A stretch of DNA of 64,000 nt. Origin: Streptomyces shenzhenensis (GTDB taxonomy: Bacteria; Actinomycetota; Actinomycetes; Streptomycetales; Streptomycetaceae). Of this stretch, positions 41,105 to 49,981 are shown in pieces. The stretch's first letter is position 1. Every line of letters begins with the position of its first letter. The notes under the pieces were generated by a model. The model was not told the DNA's origin. It did not search any database and saw only the letters and a program-made list of their open reading frames with translations. Location of the stretch: contig NZ_PENI01000007.1 of NCBI RefSeq assembly GCF_003688995.1, positions 186,001-250,000 on the forward strand. The letters run 5' to 3'. Both the position numbers and the translations under genes were made by a program.

Positions 41105-43443
41105 GCGCGGCGGAGCCGGGCGTGGCCCGGCCGGAGACCGCGGGCCCGCGCTTCCAGGATCCCGCGGCGCCGGTGCCGGAGCGGGTGCGCGACCTGCTGT
41201 CCCGGATGACGCTGACGGAGAAGGTCGGGCAGGTCAACCAGCGGATGTACGGCTGGCACGCGTACGAGCGCACGGAGGGCGGGCACCGGCTGACCGAGGC
41301 GTTCGAGGCGGAGGTCGCCGCCTTCGGCGGGATGGGCGCGCTGTACGGGCTGCAGCGGGCCGACGCCTGGTCCGGGGTCGGCTTCGGCACCGGCATCGAG
41401 GCGGCGGACGGCGCCCACGTCTGCGACACGGTGCAGCGGTACGTCGTCGAGCACAGCAGGCTGGGCATCCCGGTGCTGCTGGTCGAGGAGATGCCGCACG
41501 GCCACCAGGCCCTGGACGGCACGGTCCTGCCGGTCAACCTGGCGGTCGGCGCGAGCTGGGACCCGGAGCTGTACGCCGAGGCCACCGAGGCCGCCGCCGC
41601 CGAACTGCGGGCCCGCGGCGGGCATGTGGCCCTGGTGTCGGCGCTGGACATGCTCCGCGACCCCAGGTGGGGGCGCGCCGAGGAGTGTTTCGGGGAGGAC
41701 CCCTATCTGGCGGCGCGGCTGACCGAGGCGCTGGTCGAGGGGGCGGACCGGGCCGGGGTCGCCGTCGTCCTGAAGCACTTCGCGGGCCAGGGCGCCACCG
41801 CCGGCGGGCGCAACAGCGCCGCCACCGAACTCGGCGCCCGCGAGCTGCACGAGATCCATCTCATGGCGGCGCAGGCGGGCGTACGGGCCGGGGCGGCCGG
41901 TGTGATGGCGGCCTACAACGAGTTCGACGGCCTGCCCTGTGTCGCCAACCGCCCCCTGTTGTCCGGGCTGTTGCGGGAGCGCTGGGGTTTCGAGGGCATC
42001 GTGATGGCGGACGGCGATGCGGTGGACCGGCTGGTCCGGCTCACCGGCGATCCGGTGGCGGCGGGGGCGCTGGCCCTCGACGCGGGCTGCGACCTGAGCC
42101 TGTGGGACGCGTGCTTCCCCCGGCTCGGGGAGGCGGTCGAGCGGGGCCTGGTCGACGAGCGGACGCTCGACACCGCCGTGGCCCGGGTGCTCACCCTGAA
42201 GTTCCGCCTGGGTCTCTTCGACCGCACCGGCACCCCCGCCGCCGAGTCCTCCCGGCGCGGCCCCGATCCGGTCGAGCTGAGCGAACGGCTGGCCCGCGCC
42301 TCGATCACGCTGCTGGCGCACGAGGGCGACGTGCTCCCCCTGTCCCCGGCGGCGTCCCGCATCGCGGTGCTGGGTCCGAACGCCGACTCCGTCGCCCAGC
42401 AGATCGGCGACTACACGGCACCGCAGCGCCCCGGGACCGGCGTCACCGTCCTGGCCGGCATCCGCGCGGCGGCCGGCGCCGCCGAGGTGGTGTACGCCCC
42501 CGGCTGCGACCTGGTGGGCGGGGATGTCTCCGGGGTGCCCGAGGCGGTCCGGCTCGCGGCCTCCTGCGACGTCGCCGTGCTGGTCCTCGGCGGGTCCAGC
42601 GCACGCTCCGGGGACACCGTGTTCGACTCCAACGGGGCGGCGATCGTGACCGCCGGGCCACCGTCCGGTATGACCTGCGGGGAGGGCGTAGACCTGGCCG
42701 ATCTGTCGCTTCCCGAGGGGCAGTCGGCGCTGTGGCGGGCGGTGGCGGCGACCGGCGTCCCGACGGTCGTGGTGCTCGTCCAGGGCCGCCCGCACGCCCT
42801 GCCGACACCGCCGGGTGCGGCGACGGCCGTGCTCAGCGCCTGGTATCCGGGGCCGTGGGGCGGCCGGGCCGTGGCCGACGTGCTGTTCGGCCGGGCCCAG
42901 CCGCGGGGCCGCCTTCCGGTCTCCGTGCCGCGCTCGGCGGCCCAGCTGCCCGTGTTCTACAACGCCAAGGACCACGGCTACCGGGGGTACGTCGACCAGC
43001 CCGCGACCGCCGCCTACCCGTTCGGCCACGGCCTGTCGTACACCACCGTCGTACACGGCCCGCCCCGGCTGTCCCGTGACCGGGTCACCGCGGACGACCC
43101 GGCGCTGACCTGCCGGGTCACCGTCCGCAACACCGGCCGCCATCCGGTGCGCGAGACGGTCCAGCTGTATGTGCGCCGGGTGTCGGGCAGCACGTCGTGG
43201 CCACGGATCCGGGAACTGCGCGGCTTCGCCGCTCTCGATCTGCCCCCGGGCGCGAGCGCGGAGGCCGTCTTCAGGGTCGACGCCGGCACCCTGGCCTCGC
43301 CGGGCCGGGATCTGGAACCGGTCGTGGAGCCGGGCGAAGTGCTCCTGGAGACGGGCCCCTCGGCCGACCGCACCCAGGGGTCGGCGCTGCGCATCGACCA
43401 GCCCGCGGGGAACTCCGGGCCGGCCACCCCGGGAAGGAAGTGA
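41101..43443 (+). CDS. Glycoside hydrolase family 3 protein
   Basis: The protein is 780 residues from the GTG that overlaps the previous stop. The N-terminal GH3 barrel begins RVRDLLSRMTLTEKVGQVNQ; the substrate-binding KHFAGQGATAGGRN and the nucleophile loop GFEGIVMADGDAVDRL follow, where Asp304 is the predicted nucleophile (the family usually has SD before a Trp/Tyr/Gly). A second alpha/beta domain and a C-terminal FnIII-like domain complete the usual beta-glucosidase/beta-xylosidase layout. No export signal is seen, so it is an intracellular exo-glycosidase finishing off sugars brought in by the operon's transporter. Confidence 0.9.
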   Translation: MSAAEPGVARPETAGPRFQDPAAPVPERVRDLLSRMTLTEKVGQVNQRMYGWHAYERTEGGHRLTEAFEAEVAAFGGMGALYGLQRADAWSGVGFGTGIEAADGAHVCDTVQRYVVEHSRLGIPVLLVEEMPHGHQALDGTVLPVNLAVGASWDPELYAEATEAAAAELRARGGHVALVSALDMLRDPRWGRAEECFGEDPYLAARLTEALVEGADRAGVAVVLKHFAGQGATAGGRNSAATELGARELHEIHLMAAQAGVRAGAAGVMAAYNEFDGLPCVANRPLLSGLLRERWGFEGIVMADGDAVDRLVRLTGDPVAAGALALDAGCDLSLWDACFPRLGEAVERGLVDERTLDTAVARVLTLKFRLGLFDRTGTPAAESSRRGPDPVELSERLARASITLLAHEGDVLPLSPAASRIAVLGPNADSVAQQIGDYTAPQRPGTGVTVLAGIRAAAGAAEVVYAPGCDLVGGDVSGVPEAVRLAASCDVAVLVLGGSSARSGDTVFDSNGAAIVTAGPPSGMTCGEGVDLADLSLPEGQSALWRAVAATGVPTVVVLVQGRPHALPTPPGAATAVLSAWYPGPWGGRAVADVLFGRAQPRGRLPVSVPRSAAQLPVFYNAKDHGYRGYVDQPATAAYPFGHGLSYTTVVHGPPRLSRDRVTADDPALTCRVTVRNTGRHPVRETVQLYVRRVSGSTSWPRIRELRGFAALDLPPGASAEAVFRVDAGTLASPGRDLEPVVEPGEVLLETGPSADRTQGSALRIDQPAGNSGPATPGRK

Positions 43444-43561
43444 ACCTCGGGCCAAGATCGGGGAAACCGGCCGGCCGGGCGGAACACTTCCGAGCCGTTG
43501 CGTTGTTGAGGCGCATGATCGGTCACGCCACCCGGTGTCCGGAAAAGGAAAAGAGAGATCC

Positions 43562-44008
43562 ATGTTCCAGCGCATCCTTGTCGCCGTCGACTCCAGCCCC
43601 GCCCGCCACGCCGCCGTGCGGCTGGCCGGTGACATGGCCCGGCTGACCGGTGCCAAGGTCAAGGTCCTGCACGTCGCCGCGTCCGCGGCGACGCTCGCCG
43701 CCGTCGTCCCCCTGGAGGACGACGCGGAGGCCAGGGGTGTCCTCGACGAGGCCGTCGGCGCCCTGCGGGACGCCGGCGTCGAGGCCGAGGGCACCCTCGC
43801 CGAGGGTCTGACCACCCAGATCGCCGCCACCATCGCCGACACCGCCGAGGAGTTCCAGGCGGACCTCCTCGTCCTCATCCCGCACCACCGCGGCTCGCTC
43901 GAGGCGCTGTTCAACCCCCGTGTCAGCGACGCCGTCGCGCACACCAGCCGGACAGCGGTTCTCCTCGTGCCCGAGAACCCCGAGAGCGCCGGCAGCGACA
44001 AGGCCTGA
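43562..44008 (+). CDS. Universal stress protein (UspA family)
   Basis: The 148-residue single-domain USP starts MFQRILVAVDSSPARHAAVRLA. It contains a VLHVAAS strand and the C-terminal DLLVLIPHHRGSLEALFNPRVSDAVAHTSRTAVLLVPE. The ATP-binding GxxG-S/T motif of many USPs (GSxG...GSVS) is altered to HRGS...NPRVSDA, so nucleotide binding is uncertain. It is a separate unit after the glycosidase operon, closed by the hairpin at 44017-44063. Confidence 0.88.
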   Translation: MFQRILVAVDSSPARHAAVRLAGDMARLTGAKVKVLHVAASAATLAAVVPLEDDAEARGVLDEAVGALRDAGVEAEGTLAEGLTTQIAATIADTAEEFQADLLVLIPHHRGSLEALFNPRVSDAVAHTSRTAVLLVPENPESAGSDKA

Positions 44009-44016
44009 TCCGGTCG

Positions 44017-44063
44017 GGGCCGGGCGGGGCGGGGCGGTGACTCCGGCCCGCCCCGCCCGGCCC
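44017..44063. terminator. Strong GC hairpin terminator after usp
   Basis: Perfect 17-base complementary arms at 44017-44033 and 44047-44063 enclose a 13-base loop, 9 bases after the usp stop. It separates usp from the convergent fumarylacetoacetase relic. Confidence 0.85.
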
Positions 44064-44089
44064 GTGCGCTCCCGGGCCGGCACCACGAC

Positions 44090-44580
44090 TCAGCGCGCGG
44101 CGACTCGCTGCGGGTCGGGGATCTCGTCCGCGGTGACCAGCCAGGGGCCGAGCGGGTTGAACGTCTCGCAGCTCTTGCCCTTGGACCACTGACCGCCGGA
44201 GCGCTCCAGCTGGTAGGCGCGTTCGGAGACGTCGTTGCTGAGCGCGTAGCCCGCCACGTACGCCAGTGGGTCGTCGGCCTCGGTCAGGTAGCGGGCCGTG
44301 CGGCCGATGACGACGGCGAGTTCCACCTCCCAGTCGGTCTTCCGCGAGCCGGGCGGAATCAGCACATCGTCCTCGGGGCCGACGACCGTGCGCGGCGTAG
44401 TTCTGGCCGATGCAGAGCAGTGCGCCGGGCCAGGCGATCGGCGGTCCCACGCGCTCGCCCTCGACGCGGGCGGCGGGCAGGGCGCCCGCGGCCAGGGCCG
44501 CGGCGGTGCGGGCGATGCCGTCGGCGGCGAGGAACCCCGGGTCGATGTCCGGAGTGAGCGGGGACAGATCGAAGTCGCAT
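44090..44580 (-). pseudogene. Decayed fumarylacetoacetate hydrolase (FAH) family gene
   Basis: The minus strand near 44577 encodes DLSPLTPDIDPGFLAADGI, then GPPIAWPGALLCIGQNYAAH, the N-terminal FAH-family signature. Then the frame changes and about 20 residues are lost before VVGPEDDVLIPPG and TDWEVELAVVIGR, FAH catalytic-core motifs. The gene ends early after FNPLGPWLVTADEIPDPQRVAAR; the last third of the fold is missing. So there is a frameshift with deletion plus truncation, and no start with a ribosome site. The family includes 2,4-diketo-3-deoxy-sugar-acid hydrolases, which is notable next to the sugar-acid locus. Confidence 0.8.
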
Positions 44581-44658
44581 GTGTCGGCTCCGTTCAGGTG
44601 GTCGTGGGGGTGGGACGGTGCCGGGACGAAGGGGTTCCGCCCGGCCCGGTACGGGAGT

Positions 44659-45699
44659 TCACTCCACGCGGGCGAGGGCGGTGCGGTCGACGGTGTGCCG
44701 CAGCGGCCGCCCGGTCACGTACCGCACGATCTCGTCCACGGTGCTGTCGCCCAGCGCCTGACGGCACTCCACCGTGGCCGCCGCCTGATGGGGTGTCAGC
44801 AGTACGTTGGGCAGCCCCCGCAGGGGGTGTCCGGCCGGCAGCGGCTCGGCGTCGTACACGTCGAGGGCGGCGTCGATGCGGCCGGTGCGCACCGCGGCGA
44901 CCAGGGCCTCCTCGTCCACCAGCCAGGAGCGGGCGGTGTTCACCAGTCCCGCGCCGTCCGGCAGCAGCGCCAGTTCCCGGGCGCCGATGAGGTGGTGGGT
45001 CTCGGGCAGCGCCGGGGCGTGCACGGCCACGATGCGGCTCGTCGCCAGCAGGTCGGCCAACGCGGCCTTGCGCACCCCGAGTTCCGCGGCCTCCGCCTCG
45101 GTGAGCAGCGGGTCGTGGACGCTGACCCGGGCGCCGAGCGCTCGGGCGAGCGCGATGTAGGCGCGTCCGGTGCGGGAGGCGCCGATCACGCCGACCGGGC
45201 AGCCGAGGATCTCGTGCCGGGGCGGGGCCGCCGCGGCCCGGTCCCAGTCGGCGCCGCCGCGCAGCGCGTGGTCGAAGCGGTGGACGCGGTGCAGCAGGGC
45301 GAGGGTGAAGGCCAGCGCGACCTCGGCGACCGAGCGCGCCATGGCGGCGCCGGCCTGGGTGACCCGGATACCGCGCGCGAAGACCTCCTCGTCGGCGTAG
45401 GGGCTGACCGCGCCGCCGGTGTGCGCCAGCAGCTCCAGGTGCGGTGCCGCGGCGAGCAGGTCGGCGTCCATGCGGGCGGTGCCCCAGGCGGTGACCAGGA
45501 TGCGGGCGGCCGGCAGGACGGCCGCGAGGGCGTCCCGGTCCGTGTGCTCCTCCAGCACGGTCACGTCCGCCACGGAGCGCAGCCGGTCCCAGGCGGCGGG
45601 CGTGAACAGCTGCTCGCGCAGCGCCGCGGGCACCGCCACCACGGTCGGCGGCCGCCCGCCGGGACCCGGTCCGGCCGCGGGGTCAGCGGAGCCAGTCAT
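44659..45699 (-). CDS. D-isomer-specific 2-hydroxyacid dehydrogenase family protein
   Basis: The 346-residue protein has the family's split catalytic domain and a central NAD-binding Rossmann fold: PVGVIGASRTGRAYIALARALGARVSVHDP (about 168-197). The catalytic residues are the Arg in LVNTARSWLVDEEAL, the Glu in YDAEPLPAGHPL and the His in LLTPHQAAATVE. The glycine motif GASRTG is slightly divergent (Ser for Gly at the second position). Its ATG overlaps the aldolase gene stop by 17 bases, so it probably reduces or oxidises a 2-oxo/2-hydroxy acid made by that enzyme. It is the last intact gene of the minus-strand sugar operon. Confidence 0.88.
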   Translation of the reverse strand: MTGSADPAAGPGPGGRPPTVVAVPAALREQLFTPAAWDRLRSVADVTVLEEHTDRDALAAVLPAARILVTAWGTARMDADLLAAAPHLELLAHTGGAVSPYADEEVFARGIRVTQAGAAMARSVAEVALAFTLALLHRVHRFDHALRGGADWDRAAAAPPRHEILGCPVGVIGASRTGRAYIALARALGARVSVHDPLLTEAEAAELGVRKAALADLLATSRIVAVHAPALPETHHLIGARELALLPDGAGLVNTARSWLVDEEALVAAVRTGRIDAALDVYDAEPLPAGHPLRGLPNVLLTPHQAAATVECRQALGDSTVDEIVRYVTGRPLRHTVDRTALARVE

Positions 45700-46759
45700 C
45701 GAGGTGCTCCGCCACGAAGGTGTCGTCGGTGACGCAGGGGTGGGCCTTGCATACCCGGGTCAGCTCCTCGGCCTGTCCGGGCGACAGCTGCTCGGCCGGG
45801 TCCAGGCACCAGGTGCCGTCGAGCAGGCCCTGGCGGCGCAGCACCTCGTGCACCCCGGCGATGCAGCCGCGGAAGGCGCCGCGCACGTCGAAGACCGCCG
45901 CGTTGGCCTCCGTGAGCTGCGGGGCGCGGCGCAGCAGCTCCACGGTGAGGTCGTGGTCGCCCGCCCGGGCCCGGCGCACCTCCGCCAGCAGCCGGACCGC
46001 GGTGTGCGTCCACACCGCCCACTGGCCGAGCAGCCCGCCGGCGAACCAGCGCAGTGTGCCGCCGCGGGTCCGGTAGGGGGTCAGCAGGTCGGTGATGATG
46101 GCGTCGTCGTTGCCGGTGTAGAGGGCGACGTCCGCGGCCCGGTCGGCGTTGGCCACGGCGTCGACGACCTCGGCGGTGCGGTAGCGGTCGAACGGCGCGG
46201 TCTTGATGGCGACGACGGAGGGGATGTCGGCGAGGGCGCGCCAGAAGGACGGTGACAGATAGCGGCCGCCGACCGCCTCCTGGAGGTAGAAGCCGATGAC
46301 CGGCAAGACCTCGCCGACGGCGCGGGCCCGGTCCAGCAGTCCCGCCTCGTCGGCGCCGGGCACCTGGGGGCTCAGCAGCACGGCGTCGTAGCCGAGTCCG
46401 GCGGCCAGTTCCGCCTCGGCGACGGCCTGCGCGGTGTAGCCGCAGGCGCCGGCCACCCGGACGACGGGCCGGCCGGCCTCGCGGTCGACGGTCTCGGCCG
46501 CGAGTTCCAGTACGGGGCGGAGCAGTCCGACGGACGGTTCACGGATCGCGAACTGCGTGGTGTGCACGCCCACGGCGATGCCGCCGGCGCCGGCGGCGAG
46601 GTAGTAGCGGGTCAGTGCCCGCTGACGGCGTTCGTCGAGCCGGCGTTCGGCGTCCAGGGCCAGCGGATGCGCGGGGACGACCGTTCCCCGGGCGAGCAGG
46701 TCGAGCGGGGTGGGGGCGGGGTGTGTCTCGGGGTGGGTCACGGGGTCGGGGTGGGTCAC
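45683..46759 (-). CDS. Dihydrodipicolinate synthase (DapA)-family aldolase/dehydratase
   Basis: I chose the GTG at 46759 (VTHPDPVTHPETHP), five bases after the epimerase stop region, with GGAAGG upstream; this gives 358 residues, rather longer than typical DapA (about 295). Class I aldolase features are AAGAGGIAVGVHTTQF (about 52-67) and the presumed Schiff-base Lys in VVAIKTAPFDRY. Outside lysine synthesis this superfamily contains 2-keto-3-deoxy-sugar-acid aldolases and dehydratases. Its neighbours (oxidoreductases, sugar transporter) favour such a catabolic role. The N terminus contains a short GTGACCCACCCC duplication. Confidence 0.84.
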   Translation of the reverse strand: MTHPDPVTHPETHPAPTPLDLLARGTVVPAHPLALDAERRLDERRQRALTRYYLAAGAGGIAVGVHTTQFAIREPSVGLLRPVLELAAETVDREAGRPVVRVAGACGYTAQAVAEAELAAGLGYDAVLLSPQVPGADEAGLLDRARAVGEVLPVIGFYLQEAVGGRYLSPSFWRALADIPSVVAIKTAPFDRYRTAEVVDAVANADRAADVALYTGNDDAIITDLLTPYRTRGGTLRWFAGGLLGQWAVWTHTAVRLLAEVRRARAGDHDLTVELLRRAPQLTEANAAVFDVRGAFRGCIAGVHEVLRRQGLLDGTWCLDPAEQLSPGQAEELTRVCKAHPCVTDDTFVAEHLDDWLR

Positions 46760-46763
46760 CGGG

Positions 46764-47837
46764 TCAGAACCTTCCGTCGCGTACGTCGAACTTCGTGGGC
46801 TTGCCGGACAGCGGCAGCCCGTCGCGTATCCAGCCCGCCTGCCACGCCACCAGGGTGGCCAGCGGCACGGCGGGATAGCCGAACTCCGCGTGGCAGAGGG
46901 TGGCGTCGGAGAGCAGGCCGGTGCCGGTCTCCTCGCCCGTGAAGTGCGCCGTGGTGCCGAACTCGGCGGCGAACCGGTGCGCGAGGCGCCGCACCGAGGC
47001 GGTCTCGGGTCCGGTGACGTTGACGACGAAGGGATCGGCCGCGGCCCGGGTGAGCGAGCGCAGCGCGACCTCGTTGGCGTAGCCCTGCCAGACCAGGTTG
47101 ACATGGCCGGTGGCGAGGGAGACGGGAGCGCCGGAGCGGACGGCGGTGGCGATGTCGGCGAGGACGCCGTAGCGCAGGTCGACGGCGTAGTTGAGCCGGA
47201 TCAGGGCGACCGGGGTGCCGCTGCGCCGCGCGTGGTGCCCGAAGACCCGTTCGCGGCCCAGGCAGGACATCGCGTACTCGCCGACGGGGCCCGTCGGGTC
47301 GTCCTCGGTGCTGCCGGAGCCGAGGACGGAGACCAGTGGGTAGACGTTGCCGGTGGAGAACGCCGCGATGCGGGCGTGCGGGTAGCGGCGGGCGATGCGG
47401 TCGGGCAGTGCGGCGTTGACCGCCCAGGCCGTGGTGGGGTCGGCGGCGCTGCCGAACTTGGCGCCGACCATGAAGACGACGTTCCCGGCGTCGGGCAGCC
47501 CCGCGGGGTCGCCGTCCATCAGGTCGAAGGGGACCGTGTCGATGCCGTCCGCGGTGAGCGCGGCGGCGGCCCGCGGGTCGGACCAGCGGGAGACCGCGCG
47601 CACGGCGAGGTCGCCGCGCCCGGCGGCGTCCAGGGCGCGCCGGGCGAGCCGGCACAGGCTGGGTCCCATCTTGCCGCCGGCGCCGAGGATCAGCAGGTCC
47701 CCGTCGAGGCCGCCCAGGTCGGCGACCAGGCCGGGTGAGGGTGTGGCCAGCAGGTCCTCCAACGCCGCCTCGTCGTGCGGCCGTTCGGGTGTGCTCAGGT
47801 GTCTGGGGGTGGTGGGTGCGGGGGGTGCGGAATGCAT
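46764..47837 (-). CDS. NAD-dependent epimerase/dehydratase family protein
   Basis: The 357-residue extended-SDR-like protein has a Rossmann motif LLILGAGGKMGPSLCRLARRAL (about 47-68) after a 45-residue tail. It also has STGNVYP (about 161-167) and an IRLNYAVDLRYG stretch. The expected YxxxK Tyr-Lys pair is not clearly kept: the aligned segment is EYAMSCLGRERV, with Arg where Lys would be. It may be a sugar epimerase or dehydrogenase with altered chemistry. It is followed by the aldolase gene and preceded by the 166-bp repeat element that separates it from the permease. Confidence 0.82.
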   Translation of the reverse strand: MHSAPPAPTTPRHLSTPERPHDEAALEDLLATPSPGLVADLGGLDGDLLILGAGGKMGPSLCRLARRALDAAGRGDLAVRAVSRWSDPRAAAALTADGIDTVPFDLMDGDPAGLPDAGNVVFMVGAKFGSAADPTTAWAVNAALPDRIARRYPHARIAAFSTGNVYPLVSVLGSGSTEDDPTGPVGEYAMSCLGRERVFGHHARRSGTPVALIRLNYAVDLRYGVLADIATAVRSGAPVSLATGHVNLVWQGYANEVALRSLTRAAADPFVVNVTGPETASVRRLAHRFAAEFGTTAHFTGEETGTGLLSDATLCHAEFGYPAVPLATLVAWQAGWIRDGLPLSGKPTKFDVRDGRF

Positions 47838-47852
47838 ACGGCTCCTTGGTGC

Positions 47853-48018
47853 CTAGGGTCTTTCGTTTGGATCAGGCCGGATCAGGGAGCGGGGTCTGGT
47901 GCCGTGGATCGCAAGGCGGAGGAGGGCGGCAGGGCGGAGCCCTGACAACCGACGACAACGCCGCGAGGCGCGGTGCCAGGGCCCGCGAGCCCGGCATGAT
48001 CCAAACGAGAGGCCCTAG
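47853..48018. mobile_element. MITE-like 166-bp element with 22-bp terminal inverted repeats
   Basis: The ends read CTAGGGTCTTTCGTTTGGAT (left) and, on the complement of the right, CTAGGGCCTCTCGTTTGGAT; the full 22-base ends agree at 20 positions. Both ends begin with CTAG, possibly the duplicated target. No ORF fits inside. The right CTAG contains the TAG stop of the permease gene at 48015-48017, so the insertion left the permease intact. From general familiarity, similar GTTTGGATCA-ended palindromic repeats are scattered through Streptomyces genomes, but I have not searched. Confidence 0.75.
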
Positions 48019-48950
48019 CCCTTGACTGCGGATCCGACGACGCCCTCGGTGAAGTACCGCTGGCCCACCAGATAGGCGCTGAAGATCGGTACGAAGGCGA
48101 TGACGGACCCGGCGAGGACCTGGTTGAGCGGGACCTGCTCCTGCTGGAGCGAGGCGATGCCGACGGTGAGGGTGCGCATCTCGGCGCTCTGGCCGACGAT
48201 GAGCGGCCACAGGAAGTCGTTCCAGTGCCACAGGAAGACGAAGGTGCCCAGGGTGGCGAGGACCGGTTTGAGCAGCGGCAGCACGATGCGGAAGAAGATC
48301 TGCAGCTCGCCGCAGCCGTCGAGGCGGGCCGCCTCGAAGATCTCGTCGGGCAGCCCGAGGATGAACTGCCGCATCAGGAAGACCGCCTGGGCGTTGGCGA
48401 GGGTGGGCACGATCAGGCCCCAGTAGGTGTCGACGCCGCCGAGCTTCGAGATCAGGATGAAGGTCGGGATCATGGTGACGTGGTAGGGGACCATGACCAT
48501 CGAAAGGAACGACCAGAACATGGTCTCCCGGCCGGGGAAGCGCTTCTTGGCGAAGGCGTATCCGGCGAGCGAGGCGAGCAGCAGCACGCCGACGACCGAG
48601 ACCAGCGAGTAGACCACGGTGTTGAACAGCCAGCGCGGCACGTCGCGGGCGCCGAGCACCTCGGTGTAGGCCTCGCCGGTCAGCCGCCAGGGGAACAGGC
48701 TGCCGGGCAGCTCGACCGCGCCCTGCGGGTGCAGCGAGAGCACCACCATGGCGTAGAAGGGGAACAGGGTCGCCACCGAGGCCAGGGCGAGCAGGACGGC
48801 CCTCACGAGCTTGCCGGTCCGGGTGGGCCGCAGTCCGGCCGGTGCCTCGGGGGCGGTGGTGCGGCGGCGGCCGGGCCGCACCGGGGCGGGCCCGGTGGTC
48901 GCGGACGGCGGCTCGACGGGCGCGGCGGGTGCCTGTGTCGTGGGCGCCAT
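48015..48950 (-). CDS. Carbohydrate ABC transporter permease (MalG type)
   Basis: The 311-residue permease has a Pro/Ala-rich N-terminal tail (about 45 residues), six membrane segments and the EAA loop IFEAARLDGCGELQIFFRIVLPLLKP (about 205-230). It ends with the typical QRYFTEGVVGSAVKG tail, whose stop codon lies in the flanking repeat element. It pairs with the MalF-type permease whose stop lies one base upstream of its start. Confidence 0.93.
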   Translation of the reverse strand: MAPTTQAPAAPVEPPSATTGPAPVRPGRRRTTAPEAPAGLRPTRTGKLVRAVLLALASVATLFPFYAMVVLSLHPQGAVELPGSLFPWRLTGEAYTEVLGARDVPRWLFNTVVYSLVSVVGVLLLASLAGYAFAKKRFPGRETMFWSFLSMVMVPYHVTMIPTFILISKLGGVDTYWGLIVPTLANAQAVFLMRQFILGLPDEIFEAARLDGCGELQIFFRIVLPLLKPVLATLGTFVFLWHWNDFLWPLIVGQSAEMRTLTVGIASLQQEQVPLNQVLAGSVIAFVPIFSAYLVGQRYFTEGVVGSAVKG

Positions 48951-48951
48951 G

Positions 48952-49860
48952 TCACTTCTCCTTGCCGAGGACGGCCCGTTGGACGAGGGCGACGACGACG
49001 GTGAGCACGAACAGCGCGCAGCCGATGGCGCTGGCGTAGCCGAGGTCGAAGTACTTGAAGCCGGTGTCGTAGAGCTGGAAGACCAGCGAGTAGCTGGCGT
49101 TGGCCGGGCCGCCGCCGGTCATCATGTAGACGGCGTCGAACACCTGGAAGCTGTTGGTGGTCTCGATGACGGCGAGGAAGAAGAAGGCCGGACGCAGCTG
49201 CGGCGCGACGATGTGGCGGAAGCGCTGGACGGGTCCTGCGCCGTCGACCAGCGCCGCCTCCTCCAGTTCCGCCGGTAGGTCCTGCAGCCGGGCCAGCAGG
49301 ATGAGCATGCCGTATCCGCACCGGGACCAGATGCCGACCAGCGCGAGGGCGGGCAGCACCAGCACGGAGTCGCTGAGCCAGGACTGGTCGGGCAGCCCGA
49401 GGAAGCCCATCACCGCGGACCAGGGGCCCTCGGTGGAGAAGATCCACACGAAGACGGTGGAGGCGAGGACCAGGCTGGTGACGACGGGCAGGAAGAACAC
49501 CGACCGGAACAGCTTGCTGCCGCGGAAGGCCCGCCGGGTGAGCAGGGCGAGTCCGAGGGAGGCGCCGATCCCGACGGGCACGGCCAGCACGGTGTAGACG
49601 ACGGTCACCTTGAGCGCGGACCAGAACAGCGGGTCCGCCACCAGGCGGCGGAAGTTCTCCAGGCCGGTGAAGTGCGTGACGTCGCCCGGTACATAGTCGG
49701 TGAAGGCGAGCAGCAGGCCGCCGAGGCCGGGGCCGAACCGGAAGACGGCGAAGAGCACCAGGCAGGGCAGGACGAACAGCAGGCCGGCCCATGCCTCCTT
49801 GCGGCGCAGTGACCCGCGGACGGTCCGGTCGGGTCGGGGGTGTTCCGCGACTGCGGCCAC
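48952..49860 (-). CDS. Carbohydrate ABC transporter permease (MalF type)
   Basis: The 302-residue permease has six transmembrane segments (first at about 25-48) and the EAA loop LEEAALVDGAGPVQRFRHIVAPQLRP (about 204-229). The start follows GGAGGTCCC. It is the second gene of the minus-strand sugar transporter, after the binding protein. Confidence 0.93.
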   Translation of the reverse strand: MAAVAEHPRPDRTVRGSLRRKEAWAGLLFVLPCLVLFAVFRFGPGLGGLLLAFTDYVPGDVTHFTGLENFRRLVADPLFWSALKVTVVYTVLAVPVGIGASLGLALLTRRAFRGSKLFRSVFFLPVVTSLVLASTVFVWIFSTEGPWSAVMGFLGLPDQSWLSDSVLVLPALALVGIWSRCGYGMLILLARLQDLPAELEEAALVDGAGPVQRFRHIVAPQLRPAFFFLAVIETTNSFQVFDAVYMMTGGGPANASYSLVFQLYDTGFKYFDLGYASAIGCALFVLTVVVALVQRAVLGKEK

Positions 49861-49981
49861 GGGACCTCCTTGGGTGGGTGGCGCCGCGCCCGGTGCGCGG
49901 CGGGGGGTGGGGACGGCTGGGGCGTGCGGTCCCGGCGGGCCCGGTGCGGGCGGGCCGGCCGCCGGGGGGTCCGCCCGCCGG

